From NCBI GenBank assembly GCA_024695725.1, contig JAILHQ010000145.1:28586-92585 (forward strand): a stretch of DNA of 64,000 nucleotides, written 5' to 3'. The translations under genes and the position numbers were made by a program. Source of the stretch: Cyanobacteria bacterium RUI128. Its GTDB lineage: Bacteria > Cyanobacteriota > Vampirovibrionia > Gastranaerophilales > Gastranaerophilaceae. Positions within the stretch are counted from its first letter, which is position 1. Each line of letters starts with the position of its first letter. Below are positions 42,326 to 51,584 of this stretch, in pieces. The notes under the pieces were generated by a model. The model was not told where the DNA came from. It was given only the letters and a program-made list of their open reading frames with translations, and made no database searches.

Positions 42326-43915
42326 TTACTCGTTTTTGACAAGACCTTTTTTCTCAAGGGTTTTTACCGATTTCATTAAGAGTAACAGCGGTATTATTAC
42401 GAATGATGCCACAGCAAAAATTCTGAAGGTATCAATGTAGGCCCAGAGTGTAGATTGTAACTGAAGTTGTTTGTACAACAATCCTGCAGCCATTTGCTGA
42501 GCAGCAGACGGATCAACAGTCGTCGGCAAAAAGTATTGAGCATAAGTGTTTAGTCTGTCAACGAAAGCCTGATTTGTATCACGCAGGTATCCCACAAGCA
42601 TCATCTGGTGTTTCTGTGAAAACCTTGATATAAATGTCGTAACAAGTGATGTACCAACAGCACCACCTATGTTTTTAAGCATGTTTTGAACCCCTGCGGC
42701 ATTTGTCAGCTGAGCGTTTTTAAGGGTTATCATCGAAAGGTTAATAATCGGAACCATTGCGAAAGTTAAGCCAACACCGAACAGATAATTCGGAAATGCA
42801 ATATCTATGAGCGCAATTTGTAAATTCAACTGCCCAAATAAAAGTCCGCCACAGCCGATTACAAACAACCCGAGCATAACCATTGTACGCTCACTAACCC
42901 TGTTCGTAACAATCGCAGTAACAATAATACCCGTAAGACACCCCGCACCGCGAGGCATCATAGAAAGACCGCTTAAGAAGGATGTATAACCCATAAGTTT
43001 CTGAAGCATTGACGGCAAAATCGCCGCAGATGCCAATAATACTGCCATCAAAACAATTTGTATAATCGTACCGAACAGAAAGTTTCTGTCACGCATAATA
43101 CTCAAATCTATCAGAGAATTTTCTTTGTTTTTTACCTGTGAAATAAAAAATGCTATACAGGAAATAACAGAAATAAAGGTCATCCAGCATATCCAGGTAG
43201 AGCCAAACCAGTCAGCATCATTCCCTTTATCCAATACTATCTGAAGAGTTACTATCCAAAAGACAAGAAAGGTAAAACCCCAGGTATCAAGTTTTGTTCC
43301 TTCAACCTTTCGCCCAAACGGAGATTCTTCTAACAACATCTTTGAAATAAAGAAACAAAATATACCGAATGGTAAGTTAATAAAATATATAAAAGGCCAT
43401 GACCAATTATCGGTAATCCAGCCGCCGACAACAGGGCCTAAAATAGGGCCCATAACAATACCAAAACCGAACAAAGCCATCGCTCTGCCTCGGTCTTCCT
43501 TCGGAAAACATTCCAGCATCATTGACTGAGACAAAGGTAACAATGCGCCTCCGCCTATACCCTGCAAAAATCTTGATAAAATCATTTGTCCAAGAGTTTG
43601 GGATAACCCGCACATTACCGATGCAATGGTAAACAATGCAACACTGAAAAGATAGTAGTTATTTCTTCCGAACTTTTTACACATAAAATCAACGGACGGA
43701 ATAATCAAACCGCTAGCAATCAGGTAACTTGTCAATACCCAGGTAGATTCGTTATGAGCAACGGAAAAGGTTCCTGCCATATATGGCAGAGCAACATTCG
43801 ATATGGTTTCGTCCAAAACGAACATAAACATTGCCAGCATCAATGGTGCCGATATAAGCCAAGGGTTTCTCTTCGGAACCCATAATTCTTCTGCTACAGC
43901 GTTCTCATCACTCAT
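42326..43915 (-). CDS. MFS multidrug exporter, DHA2/EmrB-QacA type
   Basis: 529 residues from the ATG behind AGGGGG; an in-frame ATG 27 bp upstream is less likely. Fourteen membrane segments can be traced. Motif C of drug:H+ antiporters is present ('GIVMGPILGPVVGGW', about residues 150-165), and 'FLQGIGGGALLPLSQSM' is another DHA2 hallmark. It exports hydrophobic compounds at the inner membrane. No EmrA-type adaptor is adjacent; the TolC-like fusion at 14786 is a possible distant partner. Confidence 0.9.
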   Translation of the reverse strand: MSDENAVAEELWVPKRNPWLISAPLMLAMFMFVLDETISNVALPYMAGTFSVAHNESTWVLTSYLIASGLIIPSVDFMCKKFGRNNYYLFSVALFTIASVMCGLSQTLGQMILSRFLQGIGGGALLPLSQSMMLECFPKEDRGRAMALFGFGIVMGPILGPVVGGWITDNWSWPFIYFINLPFGIFCFFISKMLLEESPFGRKVEGTKLDTWGFTFLVFWIVTLQIVLDKGNDADWFGSTWICWMTFISVISCIAFFISQVKNKENSLIDLSIMRDRNFLFGTIIQIVLMAVLLASAAILPSMLQKLMGYTSFLSGLSMMPRGAGCLTGIIVTAIVTNRVSERTMVMLGLFVIGCGGLLFGQLNLQIALIDIAFPNYLFGVGLTFAMVPIINLSMITLKNAQLTNAAGVQNMLKNIGGAVGTSLVTTFISRFSQKHQMMLVGYLRDTNQAFVDRLNTYAQYFLPTTVDPSAAQQMAAGLLYKQLQLQSTLWAYIDTFRIFAVASFVIIPLLLLMKSVKTLEKKGLVKNE

Positions 43916-43942
43916 AGTTTCCCCCTCTGCGAAATTATACAA

Positions 43943-44386
43943 TAAAAGGAACGTAAATTAAAGTTTAGCCGGAGTAAATATAATCATATCCAAAATCCAC
44001 ATTAAAAAAAAAAGCCACTTGCTTTAACAGGTGGCACTTATTAGGAATAAGAAAAGGAATTATAGGAAAATTTAGGAAATTTTAGGAATCTTTTTAAATC
44101 TTTGTTTGGATAATAAAGCTGTCAAATTTTAGCCGTATCTATCCTGATTCGGTTTGTTTGTACCCTTCTTTCTTTATGTTGGCTGGTATCGTTTTGTTGT
44201 TTTGTTTTTTTTTTGTTTGCATCAGGCGGTCATAATCTTTTTTATTTTATAGCCACATGGGCGACCCACCCGATTTACCTTGAGGGGGTATCCCCCTCAG
44301 GTTTCGGTTTTTGGTAAATGTATTATCTTTGAATTACTTACTTAACTTTCCGAGTATTCGGGTAACTTACGTATTTACCCCCACTC
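43943..44386. other. Long intergenic stretch with terminator and GC hairpin
   Basis: About 440 bp without a gene. On the minus strand it is the 3' region of the conserved-ends gene: a strong hairpin (ACCTGAGGGGG/CCCCCTCAAGGT, 44278-44302), an A-rich stretch, four TAGGAA repeats (44041-44090) and a terminator at 44004-44036. A small RNA made from this stretch is possible but no convincing promoter is seen. Confidence 0.5.
44004..44036 (-). terminator. Rho-independent terminator, minus strand
   Basis: Stem GCCACCTG/CAAGTGGC followed by ten T on the minus strand, about 350 bp after the conserved-ends gene. Confidence 0.85.
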
Positions 44387-45046
44387 CTATGAGAACAACT
44401 TGAAGGTACGTTCAACGTTGTCTTTTGCGACAGTCTTGAGTGTTTCCATTTCAGACTTGATAGCGTTTCTTTCTGTATCAAGTGCAGCTAAGTCTGTATC
44501 GTATTTTCTGTCTTTTGCATCGATCTTGCGCATATCAGCTTCGTATTTAGCTTCTGCTTTTCTTAACAGAGTTTCATCTGAAACTTCCTGTAAACCTGTA
44601 TCAACAGCAACAGATGTTTCATATAAATCAGCGCCTGATGCAACGTCAATCTTCTTAAGGATGAACCAGCCTGAATTCAAGAGGTTTGTTAATACTTCTG
44701 TATTGAAGGTTGTGATATTTACACTCTGACCTGCAATAGTGAAACTGCCTGTACCTGATGTAACAGCTGTCAATTCGCCGTCTTCACCGATTTGATACAG
44801 TTTGTAGCCTGCGTTGGTAAGTGTTGCGTAGCTTGAAATATCTTCGTAAGTCGCAGCACCCACTGAATTAAGTTTCTTAACCTGTACTTTTGTCTTGTCT
44901 AATGCTTCAAGATATTCGTCATAAACTCTTCTTGATTCATTAGCCATTTGTAATTTCATTGCTTCGAGTTTTGCAGCCTTGTACTCAATCTGGTGCATTC
45001 TCGCCGTCAAGGTTAGTAACCTTGCTTGTGATGATGATAAACCCAT
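44387..45046 (-). CDS. Conserved-ends coiled-coil protein, copy 2
   Basis: 219 residues, start 'MGLSSSQARLLTLTARMHQ' with AGGAG upstream. The ends match copy 1 and copy 3 almost residue for residue, while the middle (~58-140) is different and about 50 residues shorter than in copy 1. It ends FKLFS. The gene is monocistronic with a long 3' region. The high identity of the ends at DNA level suggests gene conversion between copies. Function unknown. Confidence 0.78.
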   Translation of the reverse strand: MGLSSSQARLLTLTARMHQIEYKAAKLEAMKLQMANESRRVYDEYLEALDKTKVQVKKLNSVGAATYEDISSYATLTNAGYKLYQIGEDGELTAVTSGTGSFTIAGQSVNITTFNTEVLTNLLNSGWFILKKIDVASGADLYETSVAVDTGLQEVSDETLLRKAEAKYEADMRKIDAKDRKYDTDLAALDTERNAIKSEMETLKTVAKDNVERTFKLFS

Positions 45047-45204
45047 AGTAACTCCTTTATTTCCTTGTACTACCCATACAGTATGAGTAGTTTCCTAATC
45101 ATTCTTCATGCATGACGGCAGGTGTGAGAAATTCTTTAGCGATTTGAAAACCTTTGTTACATTTCTTTACAAAAACCCCTTCTATCCCTTTAAATATGAA
45201 GTTA

Positions 45205-45233
45205 TTCACAAATGTATAATATTGTTGTACAAT
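45205..45233 (+). promoter_or_regulatory. Promoter of the Clp-module operon
   Basis: TTCACA and TACAAT with a 17-bp spacer, 27 bp before the start codon at 45261. Confidence 0.5.
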
Positions 45234-45260
45234 GGTTATATATTATTATAGGAGTTGTAC

Positions 45261-45551
45261 ATGTCTAAGGAAAAAGTTGTTAGCATAGGCGATAAACGTT
45301 CAAAGAACAAAAAAGAGTCTAAGAAGGAAAAAGTCGAAGTAAAACACGAAGAAACACCTGCTAAAGAGCCGGTCTACTGTAGTTTTTGCGGAAGACCAAA
45401 CACTCAGGTCGTAAAGATGGTAAAAGGCCCCGGGGTCAACATTTGTTCTGAATGTACAATGATTGCCGTTCAGTATTTGATATTGCAGGACAGAATGCCT
45501 TCTGCGGAAGTTCAGGCAATATTGGATGCGTTTTGGGGTAAGTGCAGATAA
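45261..45551 (+). CDS. Stand-alone ClpX-type zinc-finger protein
   Basis: 96 residues from ATG 45261 (AGGAG 6 bases upstream). A basic Lys-rich N-terminus (~1-38) precedes a C4 zinc finger of ClpX type: 'YCSFCGRPNTQVVKMV' then 'NICSECTM' (about residues 42-70). In ClpX this domain dimerises and binds substrates or adaptors; here the AAA+ motor is absent. It heads an operon containing another motorless Clp protein (47876). A role as an adaptor for ClpXP is inferred. Confidence 0.82.
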   Translation: MSKEKVVSIGDKRSKNKKESKKEKVEVKHEETPAKEPVYCSFCGRPNTQVVKMVKGPGVNICSECTMIAVQYLILQDRMPSAEVQAILDAFWGKCR

Positions 45552-45599
45552 GGCCTTCCCTGTTGAGAGAGATTTGAATTAATATATGATAGGAAAAAT

Positions 45600-47195
45600 A
45601 TGAATAAGATACAAATTAGAGCAGAGATTTTAACACTGATTACTAAGTTGCAGACGACAACGGCAGTATCGGACGATATGTTTGCCGTTCTTGATAATGA
45701 ACCTGATAAACAGGCGGTTATGGATGTCCTTTTAAAAGAACTTGCAAGGGCTAGAGAGCAAAAAGCCTTTGTTATTTGTTATGTTTTAACTAGGTTGTTT
45801 GAAAAGGATTTTCTTGTAAGCAGTCTGCGTGAGTTTATCCGTGACAGAAAAATAAGTGATTATGCAAAGATGATTGCATTTAATTTGTTGAAGGATTTGG
45901 GTAATGAAGTTCAGTATGACGAGGTTAGCGGTTACTTTACTGAATTTGAGCAGATAGTTGAAGAAGAAACAAAAGAGATGCTCAATTCTGCTCTGATGAA
46001 TCCTGAGGCACAAATTGATTTTATAGACTTTATTTCGGCTCTCAGCCCTGAAGATCAGACAGTGCTTGTAAAGGCGTTAAACGAGGATTATACTGAGGAC
46101 GCTCTTGCAAATATCTTAATTCCTATATTTATGTATAATCCGAGAGCAGAACTTGCAAAAGAGATTATAGAGATTTTGGGAAATTCAAAATCTCAGCTGG
46201 CATTCCATGCTTTTGAAGAGGCTAAAGACTTTGTTGGTGAAGATTTAATTCCGCTTTTGAATAAAGGTCTGTCGGCACTAAAACTCTCTGGTGTTCGTGT
46301 CGACAATGCCATTGATTTTTACAAGAGTATATTAAAGTCATCAAAGCCATTCAAATCATATATGAGTTATCCTGACGGTCATGGAAACATTGCGGTCGTG
46401 TTCTCAAGAATAAGAGAGAATGGAACCTTGCAGTTTGTTGCTATGGTACTGAACGATATGTACGGTATATTAGACTGTTTCGGATTCTATGAAATTACGA
46501 AAGATGACTTAAGCAAGATTTTGGCAAAATTCTACGGCGCAGACGGCGGTGTCGAAGTAGGTCATGGGGTAATAAAATATCTTATTGACAGAGCAGAAAA
46601 GCAGGCACGTTACAACAAGGATGTGCTTCCTTATGAATATGTGTGCTGGAAAAACACTATGCTTGATATTGAGCCGGTTAAACCTGAATGTCTCATCAAG
46701 AGTATTGAGCTTACAAAATCTGATATTGATGAGTTGTGCCTGAACGACAAGGTTCAGTCCTGGTTCTATGATGTTAATACATCAGACAGTTTCAACAACA
46801 TTATTCAGGAACTTAACAAGGCATATAAGGACAATAATTTCGATATAGATTTGGATAAATTTATCGCTGATAAATATGATACAATATACACTCCTGAAGA
46901 AATCGAAATCTGGAAAAACAGATATTACCTGACTGCGTTCCTGTACCAGCTTCAGGGTGATAATGATACGGCAAAGAAATTCTATTCACTGATGGATAAC
47001 AAGTCGTTCTTAACAAATATTCTGAGAAAGAGTATTTATGAATATTATGTACTTCAGAGATGGCAGCTAAAGAACAGTGCAAAAACAGCCAACATGTTCC
47101 AGAAACATGAAATGGAAAAATCTGAGTTTGAGCTGATGCAGTTAGACATGATTATTTCAACCATCGAAGCTAAATGGGTAACCCAAGATGCATAA
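45600..47195 (+). CDS. Helical-repeat protein, unknown
   Basis: 531 residues, soluble and acidic. The first ~200 residues look like HEAT-type paired helices ('KMIAFNLLKDLGNEVQYDEV', 'PRAELAKEIIEILGNSK'). A mixed domain (~255-340) and a helical C-terminal third follow. There is no catalytic motif or signal peptide. Its stop lies 8 bases inside the ruvX gene, so translation is coupled. Function unknown; a scaffold is likely. Confidence 0.65.
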   Translation: MNKIQIRAEILTLITKLQTTTAVSDDMFAVLDNEPDKQAVMDVLLKELARAREQKAFVICYVLTRLFEKDFLVSSLREFIRDRKISDYAKMIAFNLLKDLGNEVQYDEVSGYFTEFEQIVEEETKEMLNSALMNPEAQIDFIDFISALSPEDQTVLVKALNEDYTEDALANILIPIFMYNPRAELAKEIIEILGNSKSQLAFHAFEEAKDFVGEDLIPLLNKGLSALKLSGVRVDNAIDFYKSILKSSKPFKSYMSYPDGHGNIAVVFSRIRENGTLQFVAMVLNDMYGILDCFGFYEITKDDLSKILAKFYGADGGVEVGHGVIKYLIDRAEKQARYNKDVLPYEYVCWKNTMLDIEPVKPECLIKSIELTKSDIDELCLNDKVQSWFYDVNTSDSFNNIIQELNKAYKDNNFDIDLDKFIADKYDTIYTPEEIEIWKNRYYLTAFLYQLQGDNDTAKKFYSLMDNKSFLTNILRKSIYEYYVLQRWQLKNSAKTANMFQKHEMEKSEFELMQLDMIISTIEAKWVTQDA

Positions 47196-47592
47196 ATTGA
47201 TGGCGCTTGATGTAGGTACAAAACGGATAGGTGTGGCATTAAGCGATTATTTGCAGGTTATAGCATCCGGTCATTGTTGTGTTGAGAGGGAACCGGAAAA
47301 GGATGCGCTTCAAAAAATTGAAGAAATAGCAAAAGAAAACAATGTTGAAACTATCATAGTAGGTGTTCCTGTCAATATGGACGGGTCTCAGGGGGCTCAG
47401 GCAGAAGATTGCAAAAATTTTGCAGGTAAAATCAGTGGTTATGGTATAATATTTGAGGACGAAAGATTAACTTCCGATCTGGCTGAGGAAAATTTACGTC
47501 AGAGGAAGATAGATTTCAGAAAAGACAAGTCTTTGGTAGATATAGAAAGTGCGTGTATTATACTTCAGCAGTATATGAGCAGGCAAAAATAA
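47188..47592 (+). CDS. ruvX: Putative pre-16S rRNA nuclease / Holliday junction resolvase (YqgF/RuvX)
   Basis: 134 residues, family length. RNase H-fold motifs 'ALDVGTKRIGVALSD' (~4-18), 'IIVGVPVNMDGS' and 'FEDERLTS' (~87-94) supply the acidic active site. The family matures the 5' end of 16S rRNA. It sits directly before a DUF1292 gene, as in Firmicutes (yrrK-yrzB). It overlaps the upstream gene by 8 bp. Confidence 0.93.
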   Translation: MHKLMALDVGTKRIGVALSDYLQVIASGHCCVEREPEKDALQKIEEIAKENNVETIIVGVPVNMDGSQGAQAEDCKNFAGKISGYGIIFEDERLTSDLAEENLRQRKIDFRKDKSLVDIESACIILQQYMSRQK

Positions 47593-47609
47593 AATAAAGG
47601 GAAAATATT

Positions 47610-47876
47610 ATGGCGCCGGAAGAAAATACAGATATTATTGAAACAGTTGATGAAGAGGGGAATACTATTTCTTTCAAATTGTTTGACGTAATCGAATTTG
47701 AAGGAAAAGAATATGCAATGTTGTTACCGTTAGATGAAGAAGACGAAGATGAGCCTGAGATTGTGCTGATGAGATTAGTTTCTGACGGTGAAGAATACGC
47801 TTTCGAAACGATTGATGATGAACAAGAATTTGAGGCGGTTTCTGAGTATATTGAGTCATTTGAGGATGAAGAATAG
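47610..47876 (+). CDS. DUF1292 protein
   Basis: 88 residues, very acidic. The 'TISFKLFDVIEFEGKEYAMLLPLDEED' core is the DUF1292 (YrzB) signature. The function is unknown in the family; adjacency to ruvX is conserved. Its TAG stop overlaps the GTG start of the next gene by one base. Confidence 0.9.
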   Translation: MAPEENTDIIETVDEEGNTISFKLFDVIEFEGKEYAMLLPLDEEDEDEPEIVLMRLVSDGEEYAFETIDDEQEFEAVSEYIESFEDEE

Positions 47877-49213
47877 TGTTTGAACGTTTTACCGAACTTG
47901 CAATTGATACTGTATATGATGCGCAGAATTGTGCGCTGAAAATGGGAAGTTCTGAGGTTTATGCAGAGCACCTGTTTTACGCTATCGTGAACAATGCAAA
48001 AGGTATCTCTCAGAGATTATTCAGAAATGTCGGTATTGACGCAGAGAAAGCGGAAAAAGAAATCAAGATGTATGTTTCGCCGACAACAAAAACTAATGTT
48101 GTGGTTCCGTTTAACAAGGAGTTTAAGTCTATTCTTAAACAGACACTTGATTTGGCAAAGAAATCGGGAAACACAAACATTCTATATGAACATTTATTCC
48201 TGGCGCTTTTGAACGCCAAGAATGAAAATATCCAGGAAATACTTGATAAATATGAATTTGACGTATTTAAAGCAAAAGATATTTTGGCAAGACTTGTTCA
48301 GAAGAAGATTAAAAAGATGAGTCACCCCGAAGGTGAAGAAAGCAGTGAAGTCAGAAAAGTTGATGAAATATACAAAAACTTTGAGCGTTCTTCTATCTTT
48401 AATAAGGCTATATCAAAGCTTACCACCTCCGGTTATGAGATTTTGGGAACAGAGCAGATAGTATCTTCTATTCTGGAAAACCACGATGCGACCGTAACAA
48501 AACTGTTGGAGGAATACGGTGTTACGCACGAATCTTTTGATAACAAGTTATCTGAGGTTGCATCTCGTGATGCGGAATATTCTGCAAGAAAGATAGTTTT
48601 TACACCTAATGCGTTTTGGGTAATGAATAAGGCGCTGCAGGTTGCAAAAGAACTCGGTTCATCAACTGTTTTGCCTGAACATATTATACTTGCGATACTT
48701 GATGTTAAGAAGGGCCTTGCAAGTGAGATACTGAAAGAATTTAAGGTTGATTTTGATGATTTGGCAGAGAAAATAATTAAACCTATAGAAAAACAAATGC
48801 CAGAAACGCTTGTTATACTTAAATTTGCAAAAGAAGAGGCAAGAAGAATCGGCAGAAATGTTGTTGGTACTGAGATGTTTTTACTCGGTATTCTTGCGGA
48901 AGGCTCAGGTGTCGGGGCAAAGGTTCTTAACGATTTGGAAATCACTCTGAAGGATGCAAGACAGGTTGTAGAACAGCTTATCGGGTATGGTAACGAATAT
49001 TTTGATAATGAGATAGTCTTCACACAACGTGCTAAGAATGTTTTGGAAAAAGCGTGGAAATTGGCACAGGATGCTAAAAGAGAGCGTATTAATTCAGAAG
49101 ATTTACTGCTTGCAATTACAACGGAACATTCTTCGCTTGCTATGAAGGTGTTGGGGCAGCTTGGTGTTGATGCTGTTGAAATCAAGTATGGTATATTAAA
49201 AGAGATTGAATAG
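47876..49213 (+). CDS. Protein made of three double Clp-N domains, no AAA+ motor
   Basis: 445 residues starting at GTG, overlapping the previous stop by one base. Six Clp-N half-repeats can be traced as three pairs: about 1-145 ('MFERFTELAIDTVYDAQ', 'ILYEHLFLALL'), 165-305 ('ILGTEQIVSSIL', 'VLPEHIILAIL') and 310-445 ('VVGTEMFLLGIL', 'INSEDLLLAITTE'). In ClpA/ClpC/ClpB such domains bind substrates and adaptors. No Walker motifs occur. It may compete with or feed a ClpC motor; that is inference. It is followed 2 bp later by tilS. Confidence 0.85.
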   Translation: MFERFTELAIDTVYDAQNCALKMGSSEVYAEHLFYAIVNNAKGISQRLFRNVGIDAEKAEKEIKMYVSPTTKTNVVVPFNKEFKSILKQTLDLAKKSGNTNILYEHLFLALLNAKNENIQEILDKYEFDVFKAKDILARLVQKKIKKMSHPEGEESSEVRKVDEIYKNFERSSIFNKAISKLTTSGYEILGTEQIVSSILENHDATVTKLLEEYGVTHESFDNKLSEVASRDAEYSARKIVFTPNAFWVMNKALQVAKELGSSTVLPEHIILAILDVKKGLASEILKEFKVDFDDLAEKIIKPIEKQMPETLVILKFAKEEARRIGRNVVGTEMFLLGILAEGSGVGAKVLNDLEITLKDARQVVEQLIGYGNEYFDNEIVFTQRAKNVLEKAWKLAQDAKRERINSEDLLLAITTEHSSLAMKVLGQLGVDAVEIKYGILKEIE

Positions 49214-49215
49214 TT

Positions 49216-50526
49216 TTGATTGATAAGGTTTTAAAATTTACAGACGATTATTCTCTCAACAACAAAACAGTTGTAGTCGCATTTTCCGGCGGATATGATT
49301 CAATGTGTCTTTTGGATATTTTGAACAATATCTCGGAAATCAAACATATAAAACTTATTGCGGCTCATTATAATCATAATTGGCGTGGGGAAGAAGCTGA
49401 ACGCGAGCAGGAACATTGCAGAGAGTTCTGCCGGAAAAAAGGTATTGAATTTTATACGGAAACGGCACCTGCTGATGTGAAGAAAACTGAAGCTGTCGCA
49501 AGGGATTTGAGATATGATTTTCTGAAGAGGGTTTTTGAAAAGTACGATGCAGATGCTGTTGTTACTGCTCATAATTACGATGACAACGCAGAAACCATAC
49601 TTTACAGGATAATAAAGGGAACGGGAGTTGTCGGGCTAAAGGGTATTGCACCTAAAAGAGATATTTATTACCGCCCGCTTATTAATGTCAGACGGGCAGA
49701 GATAGAGGAATATTGCAGGGATAATGGGCTCGAGCCAAACAAAGATTCTTCGAATGAGAACATCAAATATAAACGTAATCTCATAAGAAAAGAGATTTTA
49801 CCGCTGATGGAAAAGATTAATCCTGAGATAAAAAAGACTCTGACAAGCTTAGGCGCTGTCGCAGAGGCTGAACTTAATATAGCGGATGAATATATCTCAT
49901 CTGTCGCTGACAAGCTGTTCAACGGGGAAAAAATTGTTCTGAATTATTATTCAGGTTTGTCGCCTGCCATGAAGAAGAAAATTATATACCATACCCTTTA
50001 TGATGCGGGGATAGAGTACGATTATACAAAAATATCAAACGTATGTGATTTTATAGAGAAACAGATTTACCTGAACAGCAGAGGAAAATGTTCTTTGTCT
50101 AATAATGTATGGCTGTTTGTCGGGGATAATTATATAGAGCTTATAAGAGCATCTGAGGTCGTAAAAGATGAAATCCCGATTAGATCTGATGGTGAATATT
50201 CGTTAAATGGTGCTGTGTTTGGGATAACTAAGGCAGATGTGCGTGAGAAGACACCCGATGAGTACAGCGCTTATGTAGATTTATCGGGATATGACAATAT
50301 CATTTTGCGCACCCGCAGAGATGGAGATTATATTTATCCTTTGGGGTTAGGCGGGAAGATGAAGCTTAAAAAGTACCTTAACCAAAAGAAGATACCTCAG
50401 CACAAGCGCGACGGGCTCATAGTGCTTGCATCCGGGAACGAAATTTTATGGGTTGGTGGTGTAGGTGTTAGTGATAAAATTAAGGTTACGGGGAAACCAA
50501 CGAATAAGATAAGTATTAAATATTAA
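49216..50526 (+). CDS. tilS: tRNA(Ile)-lysidine synthetase TilS
   Basis: 436 residues, TTG start. The PP-loop 'VVAFSGGYDSMCLL' (~19-32) and 'NYDDNAETILYRIIKGTGVVGL' (~115-136) are characteristic, and the C-terminal substrate-binding domain follows ('RTRRDGDYIYPLG'). TilS adds lysine to C34 of tRNA-Ile(CAU) so it reads AUA. It is essential in most bacteria. hpt follows after 10 bp, the conserved tilS-hpt pair; ftsH, often next, is absent. Confidence 0.95.
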   Translation: MIDKVLKFTDDYSLNNKTVVVAFSGGYDSMCLLDILNNISEIKHIKLIAAHYNHNWRGEEAEREQEHCREFCRKKGIEFYTETAPADVKKTEAVARDLRYDFLKRVFEKYDADAVVTAHNYDDNAETILYRIIKGTGVVGLKGIAPKRDIYYRPLINVRRAEIEEYCRDNGLEPNKDSSNENIKYKRNLIRKEILPLMEKINPEIKKTLTSLGAVAEAELNIADEYISSVADKLFNGEKIVLNYYSGLSPAMKKKIIYHTLYDAGIEYDYTKISNVCDFIEKQIYLNSRGKCSLSNNVWLFVGDNYIELIRASEVVKDEIPIRSDGEYSLNGAVFGITKADVREKTPDEYSAYVDLSGYDNIILRTRRDGDYIYPLGLGGKMKLKKYLNQKKIPQHKRDGLIVLASGNEILWVGGVGVSDKIKVTGKPTNKISIKY

Positions 50527-50536
50527 GAGGGCTGAT

Positions 50537-51073
50537 ATGAAAACGATTGAATTAACTGATATAATACCTATATTCACGGCTGATATGATACAGGCCAGAA
50601 TAAAAGAACTGGCAGATAGCCTGAATAAAGAGTACAGTGAGGAAGTTTATATTGTCTGTGTTTTAAAAGGGGCTGTAATGTTTGCCACTGACCTGGTCAA
50701 ACACCTAAAGATGCCCGTTAAAATGGAGTTTATAAGGTTATCAAGTTATGGTTCTGATACAGAATCAAGCGGTCAGGTTAAGGCTATTGATTTCAATCTT
50801 CCTGATTTGAACGGCAAAAACGTTATTGTTATAGAAGATATTATTGATACGGGGTATACGGCACAGTTTTTGACAGTGTTCTTTAAGAACAATTTCAGGG
50901 TTAAATCTTACAAATTCATATCTTTGCTTGATAAACGCTGCAGACGTGAAGTTGATGTTCATCCTGATATGTACGGGTTTGATATAGACGACAGATTTCT
51001 TGTCGGATACGGGCTTGATTTTGACGGAGTTTACAGAAATCTTGACTATGTCGGATATGTAGAATTGGGGTAA
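50537..51073 (+). CDS. hpt: Hypoxanthine phosphoribosyltransferase
   Basis: 178 residues, family length. The PRPP loop 'VIVIEDIIDTGYTA' (~95-108) and the 'VLKGAVMFATDLV' and 'RLSSYGSDTESSG' regions are present, as is 'VGYGLDFDGVYRNL' near the C-terminus. It salvages hypoxanthine and guanine to IMP and GMP in the cytoplasm. AGAGGG precedes the ATG. It closes the operon at a terminator. Confidence 0.95.
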   Translation: MKTIELTDIIPIFTADMIQARIKELADSLNKEYSEEVYIVCVLKGAVMFATDLVKHLKMPVKMEFIRLSSYGSDTESSGQVKAIDFNLPDLNGKNVIVIEDIIDTGYTAQFLTVFFKNNFRVKSYKFISLLDKRCRREVDVHPDMYGFDIDDRFLVGYGLDFDGVYRNLDYVGYVELG

Positions 51074-51097
51074 TTTTGGGGTGATTTTGTCCAAAAT

Positions 51098-51126
51098 AAA
51101 AACCGCCTCTTTTGGAAACGGTTTTT
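51098..51126. terminator. Bidirectional terminator after hpt
   Basis: Stem AAAAACCG/CGGTTTTT between the convergent hpt and the 51166 gene. Confidence 0.8.
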
Positions 51127-51165
51127 GTAAATTAAGTGTGCTGTGTTTTTGTTTGCATAAGCTAC

Positions 51166-51441
51166 TTATGCAGCCTTAGAACCTTTAATTTCAGAAATAA
51201 GGTATTCTGCAACCCATTCAAAATCTTTGTTGCTTTCAGCAGCTTTCTTCAGGTAATCGATAGAAGAATCGCCGATTCTGATAAGCGTCATTGCAACAAC
51301 CCCTCTTGTCAGACCTCTGACAACCTGAAGTTGTTCAACTAATTCAGGAACTGCCGGGGTGCCAATTCCAACTAACATGTTTTCAATTTCGTTTTTATCT
51401 GATTCGTTTAACATTGATAATATTTCTTTAACAGATTGCAT
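51166..51441 (-). CDS. Small HEAT-like protein
   Basis: 91 residues from the ATG behind GGAGT; an upstream in-frame start (51468) has no site. 'IGTPAVPELVEQLQVVRGLTRGVVA' and 'IGDSSIDYLKKAAES' match the PBS-lyase/HEAT short-repeat pattern, two to three units. It is monocistronic. Function unknown; such proteins mediate contacts. Confidence 0.65.
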   Translation of the reverse strand: MQSVKEILSMLNESDKNEIENMLVGIGTPAVPELVEQLQVVRGLTRGVVAMTLIRIGDSSIDYLKKAAESNKDFEWVAEYLISEIKGSKAA

Positions 51442-51584
51442 CTCATTAACTCCAAATAATTCTTTCACATTATTATTATAGTGCTAAAAAATCAAAATCC
51501 TGATTTCTTTATCTAATCTTTATATCTGTATTAATATGAAATGTTTTTACAGTTATATTGTACAAATGGCCAGCGTTTTATCCC

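Noticed and set aside
30313..45046. Diversity-generating retroelement behind the variable family
   Set aside because: No reverse transcriptase or template repeat is seen in the window, and the centres differ wholesale rather than at adenines.
48433..49185. A 250-codon open frame antisense to the triple Clp-N gene
   Set aside because: It mirrors the codon pattern of the real gene, is Ser-rich with no domain, and has no ribosome site.
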